Part shown: piece after piece, positions 63,809-64,000 of the stretch
Layout of the letters: each line of letters begins with the position of its first letter
How positions within the stretch are numbered: position 1 is the first letter of the stretch
Assembly (NCBI RefSeq): GCF_000940805.1
Contig: NZ_CP007142.1
Location: 472,593-536,592 of the forward strand
DNA: 64,000 nt
Source of the DNA: Gynuella sunshinyii YC6258
Lineage (GTDB): Bacteria > Pseudomonadota > Gammaproteobacteria > Pseudomonadales > Natronospirillaceae
Reading direction: 5' to 3'
Position numbers and translations under genes: made by a program
The notes under the pieces: generated by a model
What the model saw: only the letters and a program-made list of their open reading frames with translations
What the model was told of the DNA's origin: nothing
Database searches by the model: none

Positions 63809-64000
63809 TTACTGCCCTGCCAATACCTTCAGTACTTCCAGGCAGGCACCGATAGTATGGTAATCACACTTGGCACCGGCCGAACTTTTCTCATTGGAAT
63901 ATTTACTGTTATCACGTCTCAGAATGCGGAACCAGGCTCCGTATTCGTGATCAACAAAATGCTCCCAGCAGTACTCCCAGAGACGGTCATACTGTTGTTT
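63809..64000 (-). CDS. AGE-family epimerase/isomerase, C-terminal fragment
   Basis: The last 63 codons of a gene whose start lies beyond the window. The frame reads without a stop to TAA at 63809. It contains LWEYCWEHFVDHEYGAWFRIL and later KCDYHTIGACLEVLKVL, the C-terminal pattern of N-acylglucosamine 2-epimerase and mannose/YihS-type isomerases. It could interconvert GlcNAc and ManNAc or act on mannose. No function beyond family can be given. Confidence 0.8.
   Translation of the reverse strand, partial: KQQYDRLWEYCWEHFVDHEYGAWFRILRRDNSKYSNEKSSAGAKCDYHTIGACLEVLKVLAGQ

Noticed and set aside
1-64000. tRNA, rRNA, prophage or intact insertion sequences
   Set aside because: I looked for tRNA cloverleaf-like patterns, rRNA-like conserved stretches, integrases and transposases and found none I could support; a dedicated tRNA or covariance search was not possible here.

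Overview
The window looks like a chromosomal segment of a free-living gammaproteobacterium of moderate GC content. The order transketolase / divergent ArsR-methyltransferase regulator / metK resembles that of pseudomonads and relatives. The plant- and algal-polymer enzymes (GH53 galactanase, PL4 rhamnogalacturonan lyase), giant RTX exoprotein, multiple chemoreceptors and Fur-type boxes suggest a marine or rhizosphere Oceanospirillales-like bacterium; that placement is an inference. No rRNA, tRNA, CRISPR array, prophage or intact insertion sequence was seen.

Layout. 1-804: 5' part of an unknown gene that leaves the window. 0.9-7.6 kb: transketolase, diverging from a methyl-cycle operon (SahR-like regulator, metK, ahcY, metF) with a perfect 24-bp palindrome in the divergent promoter. 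7.6-10.1 kb: AT-rich accessory patch with several palindromes, a secreted BPSL0067-like protein and a lipoprotein with PPC-like repeats. 10.2-11.4 kb: ilvA without an ACT domain, preceded by what looks like a classical isoleucine attenuator (promoter, 22-codon Ile-rich leader peptide, terminator). 11.4-15.1 kb: GlcNAc operon (kinase, GntR regulator, nagA, nagB), implying import of unphosphorylated sugar. 15.3-19.4 kb: Fur-boxed DUF2218 gene, a secreted sphingomyelinase-like protein with lectin domains, and an SRPBCC-like/GFA/GFA cluster. 19.5-26 kb: PL4 lyase and two chemoreceptors (PAS-PAS and NIT type). 26-30 kb: thioesterase, beta-barrel protein, and a two-gene VWA-lipoprotein/coiled-coil membrane unit. 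30.7-42.9 kb: type I secretion ABC transporter, HlyD adaptor and a 2740-residue RTX protein built of 14 repeats. 43.6-46 kb: a possible 40-aa peptide, YitT protein and N-carbamoylputrescine amidase. 45.6-48.8 kb: orphan pseudopilin plus a GGDEF/EAL protein. 48.8-50.4 kb: divergent phosphoribosyltransferase paralogues and a GNAT. 50.5-52.8 kb: dsbD and trxC. 52.9-56.5 kb: phage-shock locus (pspF diverging from a new 52-aa membrane protein, pspA, pspB, pspC). 56.6-61.8 kb: lipoprotein, methyltransferase, and an EbgR-like regulator diverging from a GH53 galactanase with a palindromic operator between them. 61.9-64 kb: GNAT, a strong candidate Fur-repressed small RNA, an MDR oxidoreductase, and the 3' end of an AGE-family epimerase/isomerase.

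The most interesting items are regulatory and lie outside the obvious genes: the ilvA attenuator (11.2-11.4 kb) and the Fur-box small RNA (62.36-62.67 kb). Next come the repeat-only RTX exoprotein with its own exporter, the psp-associated 52-aa protein, and the pseudopilin/c-di-GMP gene pair. All calls come from reading the sequence; no database search was run.
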